A DNA stretch of 64,000 bases. Origin: Lederbergia citrea. GTDB lineage: Bacteria > Bacillota > Bacilli > Bacillales > Bacillaceae_C. Below are positions 46,245 to 54,900 of this stretch, piece by piece. Every line of letters starts with the position of its first letter. Position 1 is the first letter of the stretch. Both the position numbers and the translations under genes were made by a program. The notes beneath the pieces are model-generated. The model did no database searches, had not been told where the DNA came from, and saw only the letters and a list, made by a program, of their open reading frames with translations. The stretch covers positions 372,001 through 436,000 of the forward strand of contig NZ_JAGYPH010000002.1 in NCBI RefSeq assembly GCF_018343525.1. Direction: 5' to 3'.

Positions 46245-47372
46245 ATGAGAAAGATTAGGATTGGGGTTATCGGTGTTGGTTTAATTGGGAAAACACACTT
46301 GAATAATTATTCAAAAATCGAAGGTGCAGACGTTGTAGCTGTTTGTGATATAAATGAACAGGAAGCAAGAAATGTAGCGGAGCATTTTAATGTTCCAAAT
46401 GTGTACACTGATTTTCGGGAATTATTAAAGCGTGATGACATTGATGCTGTTGATGTTTGCTTGCATAATAATTTTCATGCCCCAATCACGATCGCTGCTT
46501 TGGAGGCAGGCAAACATGTTTATTGTGAGAAGCCGATTGCTGGCACATACTATGATGGAAAGAAAATGCTGGATGTGGCGAAAGAATGCGGTAAGCTGCT
46601 TCATATTCAATTAGCGACGCTTTATTTAAAAGAAACGAAGGCGGCGAAAATTTTAATTGATGGTGGAAAGTTAGGAAAGATTTATCATGCACGCAGTACC
46701 GGTTTTCGACGTAGGGGTCGCCCTTTTGTTGATGGTTATGGAACAAAAGCTTTTACAAGAAAAGAGACAGCAACAGGTGGTGCACTCATTGATATGGGTG
46801 TATATCATATTGCGCAAATGCTCTATCTTTTGGATACGCCCATTCCAAAACGGATTTCTGGAAAAGTGTATCAGGAGATGGAAATGGATCCTGCGAGGCG
46901 AGATGAGAGTGGTTTCAATGTCGAGGAATTAGCTCTAGGATTTGTTAAATTCGAAAATGGTTTAACGCTTGATATTATGGAAGCTTGGTCTGTTCATTTA
47001 GGTGGAATGGAAGGATCAAGTATTATGGGTTCTATCGGAGGGATTCGATTGTCTCCTTTCCAAGGTGGTCCTCAACCTAACGCCTTTAGTTTCCATTCAA
47101 CTGTTTGTGATATGGATTTTGATAGTACGGTTGATTTGGATGCAGCAAATTACCGCTGGAGTACGCTTGGTAAAAATGCCGATGCATACGATTCCTCACA
47201 GCATCACTGGATTGCAGCTCTTCAAGAGAAAGTTGAATTGCTGCCTACAGCGGAAATTGCCTTACAAACAATGTTAATCAGCGAAGGAATTTATCTTTCA
47301 GATCAACGTGGGGAGGAAGTTTCTGTTGAGGAATTAGAAGTACAGTCTCAATCGACTTCAGTAACCGTTTAA
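46245..47372 (+). CDS. Gfo/Idh/MocA-family sugar oxidoreductase
   Basis: 375 residues. An N-terminal Rossmann domain (RIGVIGVGLIGKTHLNNY, residues 3-20, then VCDIN) binds NAD(P). EKPIAGTYYDGKKML at about 95-109 carries the conserved lysine, and GALIDMGVYHIAQMLYLL has the catalytic DxGxxxxH pattern. Members oxidise or reduce sugar hydroxyls, often at C3, and inositols. It is coupled to the TIM-barrel gene and sits inside the murein-sugar cluster. The actual substrate is not known. Confidence 0.88.
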   Translation: MRKIRIGVIGVGLIGKTHLNNYSKIEGADVVAVCDINEQEARNVAEHFNVPNVYTDFRELLKRDDIDAVDVCLHNNFHAPITIAALEAGKHVYCEKPIAGTYYDGKKMLDVAKECGKLLHIQLATLYLKETKAAKILIDGGKLGKIYHARSTGFRRRGRPFVDGYGTKAFTRKETATGGALIDMGVYHIAQMLYLLDTPIPKRISGKVYQEMEMDPARRDESGFNVEELALGFVKFENGLTLDIMEAWSVHLGGMEGSSIMGSIGGIRLSPFQGGPQPNAFSFHSTVCDMDFDSTVDLDAANYRWSTLGKNADAYDSSQHHWIAALQEKVELLPTAEIALQTMLISEGIYLSDQRGEEVSVEELEVQSQSTSVTV

Positions 47373-47454
47373 AATATGATCCGGGTACGAATTAACCTTG
47401 AACTAAAGGATGAATCGTACCATCTTTGTTTGGTGGATAAGAAGGGAAATTCAA

Positions 47455-48654
47455 TTGACAGAAAATAAGCCTTTATTAACTCTTAAATTATTTAACTTTT
47501 TTTTATATGGTTCCATTTCAATTTTAATGTCCTTTTTTCCTTTATATTTTCAAAAAGTGGGCTTTAGCACAGTGGCAATTGGCATGTTGATGGCAGGAGG
47601 CCCTTTCGTCTCCATATTCGCCAATCCCTTCTGGGGATACTGGAGTGACCGTCTGCAAAATATTAGACGTATCCTCATCATCATGTTATTAGGAAATCTA
47701 TTCGTTGTTCAGTTTGTGTTTCAACTAAACTCATTAACATGGGTTTTTATTGCGATGCTTGCCTTCTTCCTCTTTCAAACGCCATTGTTTTCACAGAGTA
47801 ATAGTTTGATTTTAAATGCGATCGAGGGGACTCCTTATAAATTTGGCGCATTTCGTCTTTGGGGATCCTTAGGATGGGCACTCATGGCAGTCGGTGCGGG
47901 GCCACTCATTGGTGTGATTGGAATTAAGAATTTGTGGATTGTATATAGTCTCATGCTTTTGCTTACGCTCTTTGTGAGTAGCAAATTGCCGCAGGGAAAG
48001 GTAGAAGGAGCAAAGAAAATTGCCAAAGGCGGATATGCCAAGGCCTTATTTGGGAACAAATATTTTTTAGTATTTGTTATTTTAGGTGTGTTAATTTCAG
48101 TTCCAAATTCAATGAATCAGACGTTTATTTCTTTATATATTGACCAATTGGGTGGGTCCGTTGTTTTAATAGGCTGGTCAGCTTTCCTAACAGCTATTTT
48201 TGAAATTCCAGTTTTTTTATTGTTCGACCGGTTTTTGAAAAAACGCACTTCTACGATGATCGGCTGTTTAGTTTTTGTTAGCTTATTATTTGTTTTACGC
48301 TGGATTCTCATGTCCATGGCGACAAGCCCAATACAAACTATTTTCATTCAAATGTTGCACAGTATTTCGTTTGGCGGATATTACTATATTGGCACGACCT
48401 TGACGGCGCAATTAATCCCCGTCGAATTGAGGGCAAGTGGCCAAGCGGTATACGCACTCACATGGGGTGGGATATCTGGAATCATTGCAGGGATCATGGG
48501 TGGCTGGATATTCCAAGAGTTAGGTCCGAAGACAATGTATCAGGTCAGTACGCTCATTGCACTCTTCGGAGTAGTTGGATTTGCGGTTATGTGGCAGCAA
48601 GTCCGCAAGAGTGGAACACATCAAGAGGAAAGTCAACTTTCAACAGGTGGATAA
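47455..48654 (+). CDS. MFS transporter of the LacY/nucleoside-symporter-like group
   Basis: About 399 residues with 12 hydrophobic segments. LKLFNFFLYGSISILMSFFPLYFQ at the start and FGAFRLWGSLGWALMAVGAGPLIG after helix 4 mark the MFS_1-like group that includes sugar and nucleoside symporters. The start is read as TTG at 47455 after AGAAGGGA; an earlier in-frame ATG at 47410 has no good ribosome binding site. It is the last gene of the operon that begins with the murK-like gene, and may carry a sugar or breakdown product. Confidence 0.82.
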   Translation: MTENKPLLTLKLFNFFLYGSISILMSFFPLYFQKVGFSTVAIGMLMAGGPFVSIFANPFWGYWSDRLQNIRRILIIMLLGNLFVVQFVFQLNSLTWVFIAMLAFFLFQTPLFSQSNSLILNAIEGTPYKFGAFRLWGSLGWALMAVGAGPLIGVIGIKNLWIVYSLMLLLTLFVSSKLPQGKVEGAKKIAKGGYAKALFGNKYFLVFVILGVLISVPNSMNQTFISLYIDQLGGSVVLIGWSAFLTAIFEIPVFLLFDRFLKKRTSTMIGCLVFVSLLFVLRWILMSMATSPIQTIFIQMLHSISFGGYYYIGTTLTAQLIPVELRASGQAVYALTWGGISGIIAGIMGGWIFQELGPKTMYQVSTLIALFGVVGFAVMWQQVRKSGTHQEESQLSTGG

Positions 48655-48705
48655 TCTATCTTAGAAAAACAGGATGATTATTTATAAAGGGAGTTAATCA
48701 ATTCA

Positions 48706-48745
48706 TGGTCCAAGTCGCATTTGATTTGGGCCTTTAATTTTTTGT
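48706..48745 (+). terminator. Terminator after the MFS gene
   Basis: GGTCCAAGTC pairs with GATTTGGGCC (with G-U pairs and one mismatch) around a loop of about six bases, followed by TTTAATTTTTT. The remaining 48746-48961 stretch shows no gene. Confidence 0.65.
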
Positions 48746-48961
48746 GGATTTAATAAGGGACGTATCAAGGTGACAATGCTTTTGTCATATTGCTTTCCTA
48801 ATAAGGCGCAAATTTATTCATCCATTGACGCTAAAAGAGGAAAAAATCGCTTATACGGTAAATCGCACATGGTTCCATTACCTTTAAAAAGTTTAAAATG
48901 CTCTAACTGGTAAAAGGAAGCGTAAAATTAATATAACTATAAAAAAATTAATGTACCACAT

Positions 48962-49002
48962 AATTGAAACTTCCTTCAATTCAGACTATTTAAGTGTATA
49001 AT
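48962..49002 (+). promoter_or_regulatory. murQ promoter with operator-like palindrome
   Basis: AATTGAA (48962-48968), six bases, TTCAATT (48975-48981) is a perfect 7-bp inverted repeat. Its right arm contains a -35-like TTCAAT (48975-48980), 16 bases before TATAAT (48997-49002). A repressor bound to the dyad would block RNA polymerase. The GntR/UTRA protein encoded at 54901 is a candidate, but MurR/RpiR sites would be expected from B. subtilis. Confidence 0.6.
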
Positions 49003-49065
49003 ATTTTTATAGAACCTAGGATTGATTTTATATTTTCACCTTATGGTAGAAAGGCAGTGTGTATA

Positions 49066-50001
49066 ATGAAGGTCAATCTTTCAGAGTTAACAACAGAACA
49101 AATAAATGAAGGTACACAGAACTTGGATAAGCTTTCAACGCTTGAAGTTATCCAATTAATGAACGAGGAAGATAATAAAGTAATTGAGGCTGTTCATGCA
49201 GTTCTTCCGAATGTGGCCAAAGCTATTGACGCTATTCATCTGGCATTTAAAAAAGGTGGTCGCCTTTTTTACATTGGGGCTGGGACAAGCGGGAGGCTGG
49301 GAATTCTTGATGCAGCCGAATGTCCACCCACTTTTTACACGGCTCCGGAAATGGTGCAGGGGATTATGGCTGGTGGCAATCAAGCTGTTTTTTCGGCTGT
49401 CGAGGGTGCGGAAGATGATCATGAAGCAGGTAAAAAAGATTTAATGGATAAAGGAATTACAAATAATGATGTTGTCGTGGGAGTTGCGGCAAGTGGGAGA
49501 ACCCCTTATGTAATGGGTGCCTTACTTTATGCAAAAAAAATCGGAGCAGCCACTATCGCTCTGTCATGTAATAAAAATGCGAAAATTAGCCCATTAGCGG
49601 ATTATGCCATTGAAGCAATTGTAGGACCAGAAGTGTTAACAGGCTCGACAAGATTAAAAGCGGCTACTGCCCAAAAAATAATTTTGAATATGTTCTCGAC
49701 AGTTTCAATGGTGAAGTTGGGGAAAACTTATGGGAATTTAATGGTGGATCTTCATCCCAGCAATGAAAAGCTTGTTGAGCGTGCCCGGAATATGTTGATG
49801 ACGATCACGGGAAAGTCGTATGAGGAAGCTACCCAGGCATTAAATCAAACCAATTTAAAAGTGAAGCCGGCGATTGTCATGCTACAGGCAGATGTATCCT
49901 ATGAAACCGCAAAGCTAGCCATTGAAAAATCGAATGGATTTGTACACGAGGCAGTTCTGATCGCTTTAAGGGATAATTCTTCTTTATTGAAGGAGAAATA
50001 A
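49066..50001 (+). CDS. murQ: N-acetylmuramic acid 6-phosphate etherase
   Basis: 311 residues with a SIS domain. The catalytic region GAGTSGRLGILDAAECPPTF contains glutamate 85, and AVEGAEDDHEAG contains glutamate 116. Their 31-residue spacing equals that of Glu83/Glu114 of E. coli MurQ. A UBA-like C-terminal helical part follows (MLMTITGKSYEEATQALNQT). The enzyme splits MurNAc-6-phosphate into GlcNAc-6-phosphate and D-lactate in the cytoplasm. An AGAAAGG lies about 11 bases before the ATG. No murP PTS gene accompanies it; instead an ABC importer follows, with a kinase gene upstream. Confidence 0.96.
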   Translation: MKVNLSELTTEQINEGTQNLDKLSTLEVIQLMNEEDNKVIEAVHAVLPNVAKAIDAIHLAFKKGGRLFYIGAGTSGRLGILDAAECPPTFYTAPEMVQGIMAGGNQAVFSAVEGAEDDHEAGKKDLMDKGITNNDVVVGVAASGRTPYVMGALLYAKKIGAATIALSCNKNAKISPLADYAIEAIVGPEVLTGSTRLKAATAQKIILNMFSTVSMVKLGKTYGNLMVDLHPSNEKLVERARNMLMTITGKSYEEATQALNQTNLKVKPAIVMLQADVSYETAKLAIEKSNGFVHEAVLIALRDNSSLLKEK

Positions 50002-50046
50002 AAAGTTAATTTGATACTTCTTAATAATAAATCGGTTCCACTGAGA

Positions 50047-50090
50047 TGGGTGCTCTAAAGGTTATTTTCGGGGCACTCTTTTTTGTGCAA
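50047..50090 (+). terminator. Terminator of murQ
   Basis: GGGTGCTCT pairs with GGGGCACTC using several G-U pairs, followed by TTTTTT. Confidence 0.65.
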
Positions 50091-50180
50091 AAAGAAATAT
50101 AAGCGAGGTTTGTCGTGAGATAGCAGCGTTTGTTATAGTTTAGTGAATTATCCAAATTAATAAAACAATTTGAAAATAAT

Positions 50181-50211
50181 GTTGACCCATCAACCTGACA
50201 ATGTTTATAAT
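50181..50211 (+). promoter_or_regulatory. Promoter of the sugar ABC operon
   Basis: TTGACC (50182-50187), 18 bases, TATAAT (50206-50211). An inverted repeat GTTGA-CCCA-TCAAC (50181-50194) overlaps the -35 and may be an operator. Confidence 0.7.
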
Positions 50212-50263
50212 AACTTTACTAGGCAATGTTAACCTTTGGAAAAAGGAGTTGGTAAACAAATTA

Positions 50264-50278
50264 TTGTATGCGCTTACA
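50264..50278 (+). promoter_or_regulatory. cre (CcpA) site before the solute-binding protein gene
   Basis: TTGTATGCGCTTACA matches WTGNAANCGNWNNCW at 14 of 15 positions. It lies about 50 bp downstream of the -10, so CcpA would act as a roadblock. Confidence 0.75.
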
Positions 50279-50307
50279 TAAAATTTTAAAAAATGGGGGA
50301 TCAAAAC

Positions 50308-51591
50308 ATGAAAGGAAAAAAACCGTATATTCTATTAAGTCTCTTGCTTTGTATTTCTGTCATTCTATTTGGTTGTTCAACTGGTAGTTCCGGATCATCG
50401 GATGATAGTGGAAAAGTAACACTTGAATGGTGGAGTCATGATAACCCTTCCTTCGTTGCGGCCAATAAAAAATTTATAGCTGATTATGAAAAGGAAAACC
50501 CCAATATAAAAATAAAACTACAAATTTTCCCTTATGATGCTATGATGCAAAAATTGAAGGCTGCTTATGCGGGAAAAAATCCGCCGGATCTTGCTCAAGT
50601 TTTCGGAAGCTGGGTGCCGGAATATGCAAAAAATGGATTGTTATCGGAAGTATCTCCGGTAGATAGTGAGTGGGTAAAAGACAACTTCTACGAGCCTTCT
50701 TTAGGTTCCTATTCGATTGGGGATAAGGTTTTTGGTATTCCGCATGAATATAACTTGGAAAACGGCGGAATACTTGCTCACCCGGAAATGTTTGAAAAGG
50801 CAAATGTTGAGTACCCAGAAAATTGGGAACAACTATTGGACGTTGCACAAAAACTAACCATTAGAGACGGGGATAAAATTAAAGTAAAAGGGTTTGAATT
50901 TGTTAGTTCTGACAATGTAATGTTTACCTTATTCTCCTTGATATTACAACAAAATGGCACCTACCTAACTGAGGATGGTCATCTTAATTTATCTTCTCCT
51001 GAAGCGATAACAGCAATGACTGAATTAAAAAAGTTTGTTACAGATTATAAGATTACAGATTTGCTTGGGTTTGGTGAGACAGAAAGTCAGGATATGTTTT
51101 TTAAGAAACAGGCGGCGATGGTCATTCGTGGACCATGGACGATAGGAGTGGGAAGAGATAATTACAAGACGGATGATTTTGACTATATTCCGATGCCTTC
51201 CTTTACCGACAATCCGCCTTATTTTGCAGCAGAATCGGGCTGGGGAGAAATTGTTGCAGGGCAGAGTAAACATCAACAAGAGGCATGGGATTTTGTTAAA
51301 TATATGGCAGAAAGTGATCAAGCAAAATTCTTTAATCTTACAACACTTTCTGTTCCTGCAAACAAAAGTGTGGCAGAAGATCCTAGTTTTTTAGAAGAAG
51401 CACCTCTTATGAAAGCTTCCTTGGATGTTCTACAATATGGTCAATTTATTGGTGAAGGAATTGATACAGACTATTTGAAAAAACAGCTTAATGACAATTT
51501 CCAATTGATCGCTACGGAGAAACTATCAGTAGAAGAAGGGTTAAAGAAGACTGAAGAGGCTGTTAATAAAATGATAGATAAACAAAAATAG
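50308..51591 (+). CDS. Sugar ABC transporter substrate-binding lipoprotein
   Basis: 427 residues. A lipoprotein signal ends at LFGC (about residue 24), followed by the family 1 solute-binding fold: VTLEWWSHDNP, AYAGKNPPDLAQVFGSW, FFKKQAAMVIRGPWTIG and ESGWGEIVAGQSKHQQEAWDFVKYM. It is a MalE/UgpB-like protein that captures an oligosaccharide or aminosugar at the cell surface. The charged, aromatic-rich binding face cannot be assigned to one sugar. GGGGGAT lies before the ATG. First gene of the importer-GH4-regulator operon. Confidence 0.93.
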   Translation: MKGKKPYILLSLLLCISVILFGCSTGSSGSSDDSGKVTLEWWSHDNPSFVAANKKFIADYEKENPNIKIKLQIFPYDAMMQKLKAAYAGKNPPDLAQVFGSWVPEYAKNGLLSEVSPVDSEWVKDNFYEPSLGSYSIGDKVFGIPHEYNLENGGILAHPEMFEKANVEYPENWEQLLDVAQKLTIRDGDKIKVKGFEFVSSDNVMFTLFSLILQQNGTYLTEDGHLNLSSPEAITAMTELKKFVTDYKITDLLGFGETESQDMFFKKQAAMVIRGPWTIGVGRDNYKTDDFDYIPMPSFTDNPPYFAAESGWGEIVAGQSKHQQEAWDFVKYMAESDQAKFFNLTTLSVPANKSVAEDPSFLEEAPLMKASLDVLQYGQFIGEGIDTDYLKKQLNDNFQLIATEKLSVEEGLKKTEEAVNKMIDKQK

Positions 51592-51680
51592 GCACAGAAT
51601 GTTTAAATAAAAGGGCTTTCCTATGGGCCAAGCACTTTAAAGGTGTCAGGCCCTAATGGATTTGCAATAAGGGAGGACAT

Positions 51681-52619
51681 ATGGATATAAGGCCTAACTC
51701 TAATAAAATAGTTAAAACAAAGGACAAAAGAAAGAAATCTGTACAATCTTTTAGAAGCCAACGTTTTATATTTTTATCGCTAACACCAATTTTAAGCCTT
51801 TTCATCCTTTTCTTTGCTATTCCAATTATTTGGGGACTTTTCTTATCTCTATTTCAATATAATCCATTACAATTGACTTCCCCATTTATCGGGCTGGAGA
51901 ATTTTAAGGAATTGTTGGCCGATGATATTTTTGTAAAAACGTTAATGAATACCTTTCAATTTGTATTGGTAGCAGTAACAGTAAACATCGGTTTAACATT
52001 ATTAATTGCCTTAGGTATAAATAAAATAAAGAGTGACTTTTTTAGAAATACGTTTCGGTTAGTTTACTTTTTGCCATGTATAGCTCCATTGGCTGGTTCA
52101 GCCGTCGTATGGTCGACGATTTTTAATAGTCAGTCAGGGTTGTTTAATGTGGTTTTAGAAAAAATGGGGTTTGAAGGTGTGATGTGGTTAACCGACCCGA
52201 CAATAGCAATGTATTCAATTGTACTTATGACTCTATGGGCGGATATGGGTTTTAACATCGTTATTTTTCTAGCGGGTATCGATTCAATCCCAGAAACCTT
52301 TTATGAGGCGGCTGTATTGGATGGAGCTAATGGTTGGGATCGCTTTAAATATGTTACTTTCCCCCTACTAAATAGGACAACCTTATTCGTATTGATCATG
52401 ACTTGTTTATCATATTTTCAGATGTTCCCTCAATTCCAAATATTAACGAAGGGCGAACCTCAAAATCAAACGCGCGTATTGGCTTTAGATATATATGACC
52501 ATGCCTTTTTGTATATGAATATGGGCTACGCATCTGCAATAGCAACAGTTCTATTTTTGATTATCCTAGCCATTACCATTATTCAACTCCGTTTAGGAAG
52601 ATCTAAATGGGAGTATTAG
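51681..52619 (+). CDS. Sugar ABC transporter permease (MalF type)
   Basis: 312 residues. Six hydrophobic segments follow a basic N-terminus of about 30 residues. The EAA loop reads FYEAAVLDGANGWDRFKYVTFPLL, the coupling site for an MsmX-type ATPase. It forms a heterodimer with the next gene product. It begins 89 bp after the lipoprotein gene and ends 10 bp before the second permease. Confidence 0.93.
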   Translation: MDIRPNSNKIVKTKDKRKKSVQSFRSQRFIFLSLTPILSLFILFFAIPIIWGLFLSLFQYNPLQLTSPFIGLENFKELLADDIFVKTLMNTFQFVLVAVTVNIGLTLLIALGINKIKSDFFRNTFRLVYFLPCIAPLAGSAVVWSTIFNSQSGLFNVVLEKMGFEGVMWLTDPTIAMYSIVLMTLWADMGFNIVIFLAGIDSIPETFYEAAVLDGANGWDRFKYVTFPLLNRTTLFVLIMTCLSYFQMFPQFQILTKGEPQNQTRVLALDIYDHAFLYMNMGYASAIATVLFLIILAITIIQLRLGRSKWEY

Positions 52620-52629
52620 GGGGGAAACG

Positions 52630-53454
52630 ATGAAAAAGAAAAATACTATTCCCTATATGATTATGTTTACGTTAGTAGCCATAGGCGCATTTTTAATGTT
52701 TGTCCCTTATCTATGGATGGTGTTATCGTCGTTCAAAAGTAATTTAGAAATCATCGAAGGCGGCACGAACATCTTCCCGAAAAACCCATCATTAGATGGA
52801 TATAAAACGGTTCTAAATGAAGCACCATTTTTACGTTGGTTAATGAATAGTTTTATAGCAACGATATCGGTGACAGTTGTTACTCTTTTTACAAGCGCAC
52901 TTGCAGGTTACATTTTTGCGAAATTTAAATTCAGGGGTCAAAAATTTTATTTTATCATTATATTAGCCACAATGATGGTTCCTTTCCAGGTAACCATGAT
53001 TCCAACGTATTTAATTATCTCAGACTTTGGATTAATCAATAATATTTTGGCTTTGATAATTCCTAACTTGGTAAATGCTTTTGGTATTTTTTTAAGCAAA
53101 CAATTTATTGAGGGAATTCCAAATGACCTAATAGAAGCCGCGAGAATTGATGGAGCAGGAGAGTTTAGAACATTTTGGAGTTTGATATTACCGCAAATAA
53201 AACCGATATTATCGGCCTTGGCCATTTTTACTTTCATGGCCACTTGGAACGACTATTTATGGCCTTTGATCGTTCTTAATGATCTGGAAAAAATGACGGT
53301 TCCATTGGCATTGGTATTTTTTAATGGACAACATGCTGTGAATTACAATGTAGTTATGTCTGCGGCGGTATTAATTATGATACCTGTGGTCATTGTTTTC
53401 TTAATTTTCCAAAAGCAATTCATAAAAGGAATGACATTAACAGGGTTTAAGTAA
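52630..53454 (+). CDS. Sugar ABC transporter permease (MalG type)
   Basis: 274 residues with six hydrophobic segments and the EAA loop LIEAARIDGAGEFRTFWSLILPQIKPI. It is the MalG-like partner of the preceding permease. No ATPase gene is present in the operon; in Bacillus the general ATPase MsmX (or a homologue) serves several such importers, so the ATPase is probably supplied in trans. Confidence 0.93.
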   Translation: MKKKNTIPYMIMFTLVAIGAFLMFVPYLWMVLSSFKSNLEIIEGGTNIFPKNPSLDGYKTVLNEAPFLRWLMNSFIATISVTVVTLFTSALAGYIFAKFKFRGQKFYFIIILATMMVPFQVTMIPTYLIISDFGLINNILALIIPNLVNAFGIFLSKQFIEGIPNDLIEAARIDGAGEFRTFWSLILPQIKPILSALAIFTFMATWNDYLWPLIVLNDLEKMTVPLALVFFNGQHAVNYNVVMSAAVLIMIPVVIVFLIFQKQFIKGMTLTGFK

Positions 53455-53490
53455 TACAGTTTTTAATTATTTCGTGCGGAGGATAGCATT

Positions 53491-54849
53491 GTGAATAGAA
53501 AAAAAATCGTATTAATTGGTGCAGGAAGTGCCGTATTTACTCAAGGATTGGTTGCTGACTTCATAATGGCAAAAGGTTTTGGCCTTTGGGAAATTGCTTT
53601 AGTAGATATAAATGAACAAGCCCTTCATTCAATCACAACTTTAACTAATAAGATGGTAAAAGAAAAAAATGCCGATATAGTTATTACGTCTTCTAGTAAT
53701 CGCAGGGATGTATTGCCGGATGCAGATGTTGTGATAACAACTATAGCTGTAGGTGGAAGGAGAGCTTGGGAAAATGACGTAATAATACCTAGAAAATATG
53801 GTATTTATCAACCGGTCGGTGATACTACAATGCCAGGTGGCATATCAAGAGCTTTACGAATGATACCTGTCATGATCGATATTAGTAAGGATATAAAAGA
53901 ACTCTGTCCAGATGCACATTTTATAAACTATTCAAATCCTATGACCGCCATTTGCCAGGCTATTCAAAAAGTAACGGGTGTAAATGTAACAGGATTATGT
54001 CACGGTGTAATTCATGTAGAACAATACTTGGCAAAGTTTATTAATGCCAAAAATTCTGAAGTGAAATCATTAGGTGTAGGAATAAATCATTTAACCTTTC
54101 TTTATGATTTACGCATAAATGGAAAGAATGCATGGCCAATTATTGATCAAGAGCTTTACAGACAAAAGAAAATGGAGCCTGGTTCTTCACTTGGCAAAGA
54201 AGAAAAAATACTGTATGAAAATTCATATAAAAATAATCAATTTTCGTGGTCTTTCTATGAACGCTATGGTGTATTCCCCGCTGTTTTAGATCGCCATGTC
54301 ACTGAGTTTTTCCCAGAGCATTTTCCTAATGGTAAATACTATGGAAAGGTTTTGGGAAAAGAGGTATTTTCATTAGAAAGTGTTATTGCTGAAGGGGATA
54401 AAATTTACGAAGAAATGCATGAACAAGCACAAGGTAGGCTTCCGTTAGATGAGAAGTCCTTTAAGCGTACTGAAGGTGAGCACGAACAACTAGTTGAGAT
54501 ACTAAGATCTATTTATAATGACGAGAGAAAAATATTTTCAGTTAATTTACCAAACGAAGGTGCGGTACCGAATCTTCCCGCACATGCAGTATTAGAATTA
54601 CCAGCTGTTGCAACGGGAATGGGTCTTATACCACTTCATATCAATGACTTCCCCGATGAGCTGGCATTAATCCTTAGAAAACGCATTCATGTTGTTGATC
54701 TTACAGTTGAAGCAGCTTTAACAGGAAAAAAATCTTTACTTGTAGAGGCAATGGTAGCCGATGGTGCAGTGGATAGTAAGGAAATGGCTAATAGTCTTGC
54801 GGAAGAATTACTAATCACAAATAAGCAATATTTACCCCAATTCAATTAA
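53491..54849 (+). CDS. GH4 family NAD- and Mn-dependent glycosidase with CHG motif
   Basis: 452 residues. The N-terminal Rossmann fold IVLIGAGSAVFTQGLV binds NAD. The family signature NYSNPMTAICQAI (residues 146-158) precedes metal ligands Cys170 (in CHG) and His200 (in GINHLTF). GH4 enzymes use hydride abstraction at C3 and beta-elimination, and can cut alpha or beta, phosphorylated or neutral glycosides. The CHG motif differs from CDM and CN(I/V)P of the 6-phosphoglycosidases and is the type reported for uronate-cleaving members. That suits an ABC-imported, unphosphorylated, acidic sugar such as a MurNAc glycoside. It follows the permease gene by 36 bp. Confidence 0.9.
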   Translation: MNRKKIVLIGAGSAVFTQGLVADFIMAKGFGLWEIALVDINEQALHSITTLTNKMVKEKNADIVITSSSNRRDVLPDADVVITTIAVGGRRAWENDVIIPRKYGIYQPVGDTTMPGGISRALRMIPVMIDISKDIKELCPDAHFINYSNPMTAICQAIQKVTGVNVTGLCHGVIHVEQYLAKFINAKNSEVKSLGVGINHLTFLYDLRINGKNAWPIIDQELYRQKKMEPGSSLGKEEKILYENSYKNNQFSWSFYERYGVFPAVLDRHVTEFFPEHFPNGKYYGKVLGKEVFSLESVIAEGDKIYEEMHEQAQGRLPLDEKSFKRTEGEHEQLVEILRSIYNDERKIFSVNLPNEGAVPNLPAHAVLELPAVATGMGLIPLHINDFPDELALILRKRIHVVDLTVEAALTGKKSLLVEAMVADGAVDSKEMANSLAEELLITNKQYLPQFN

Positions 54850-54900
54850 CTAGTATGGTCTAGCCTTTACATTATTAGAATGCGTCGGAAAGGGGCCATT

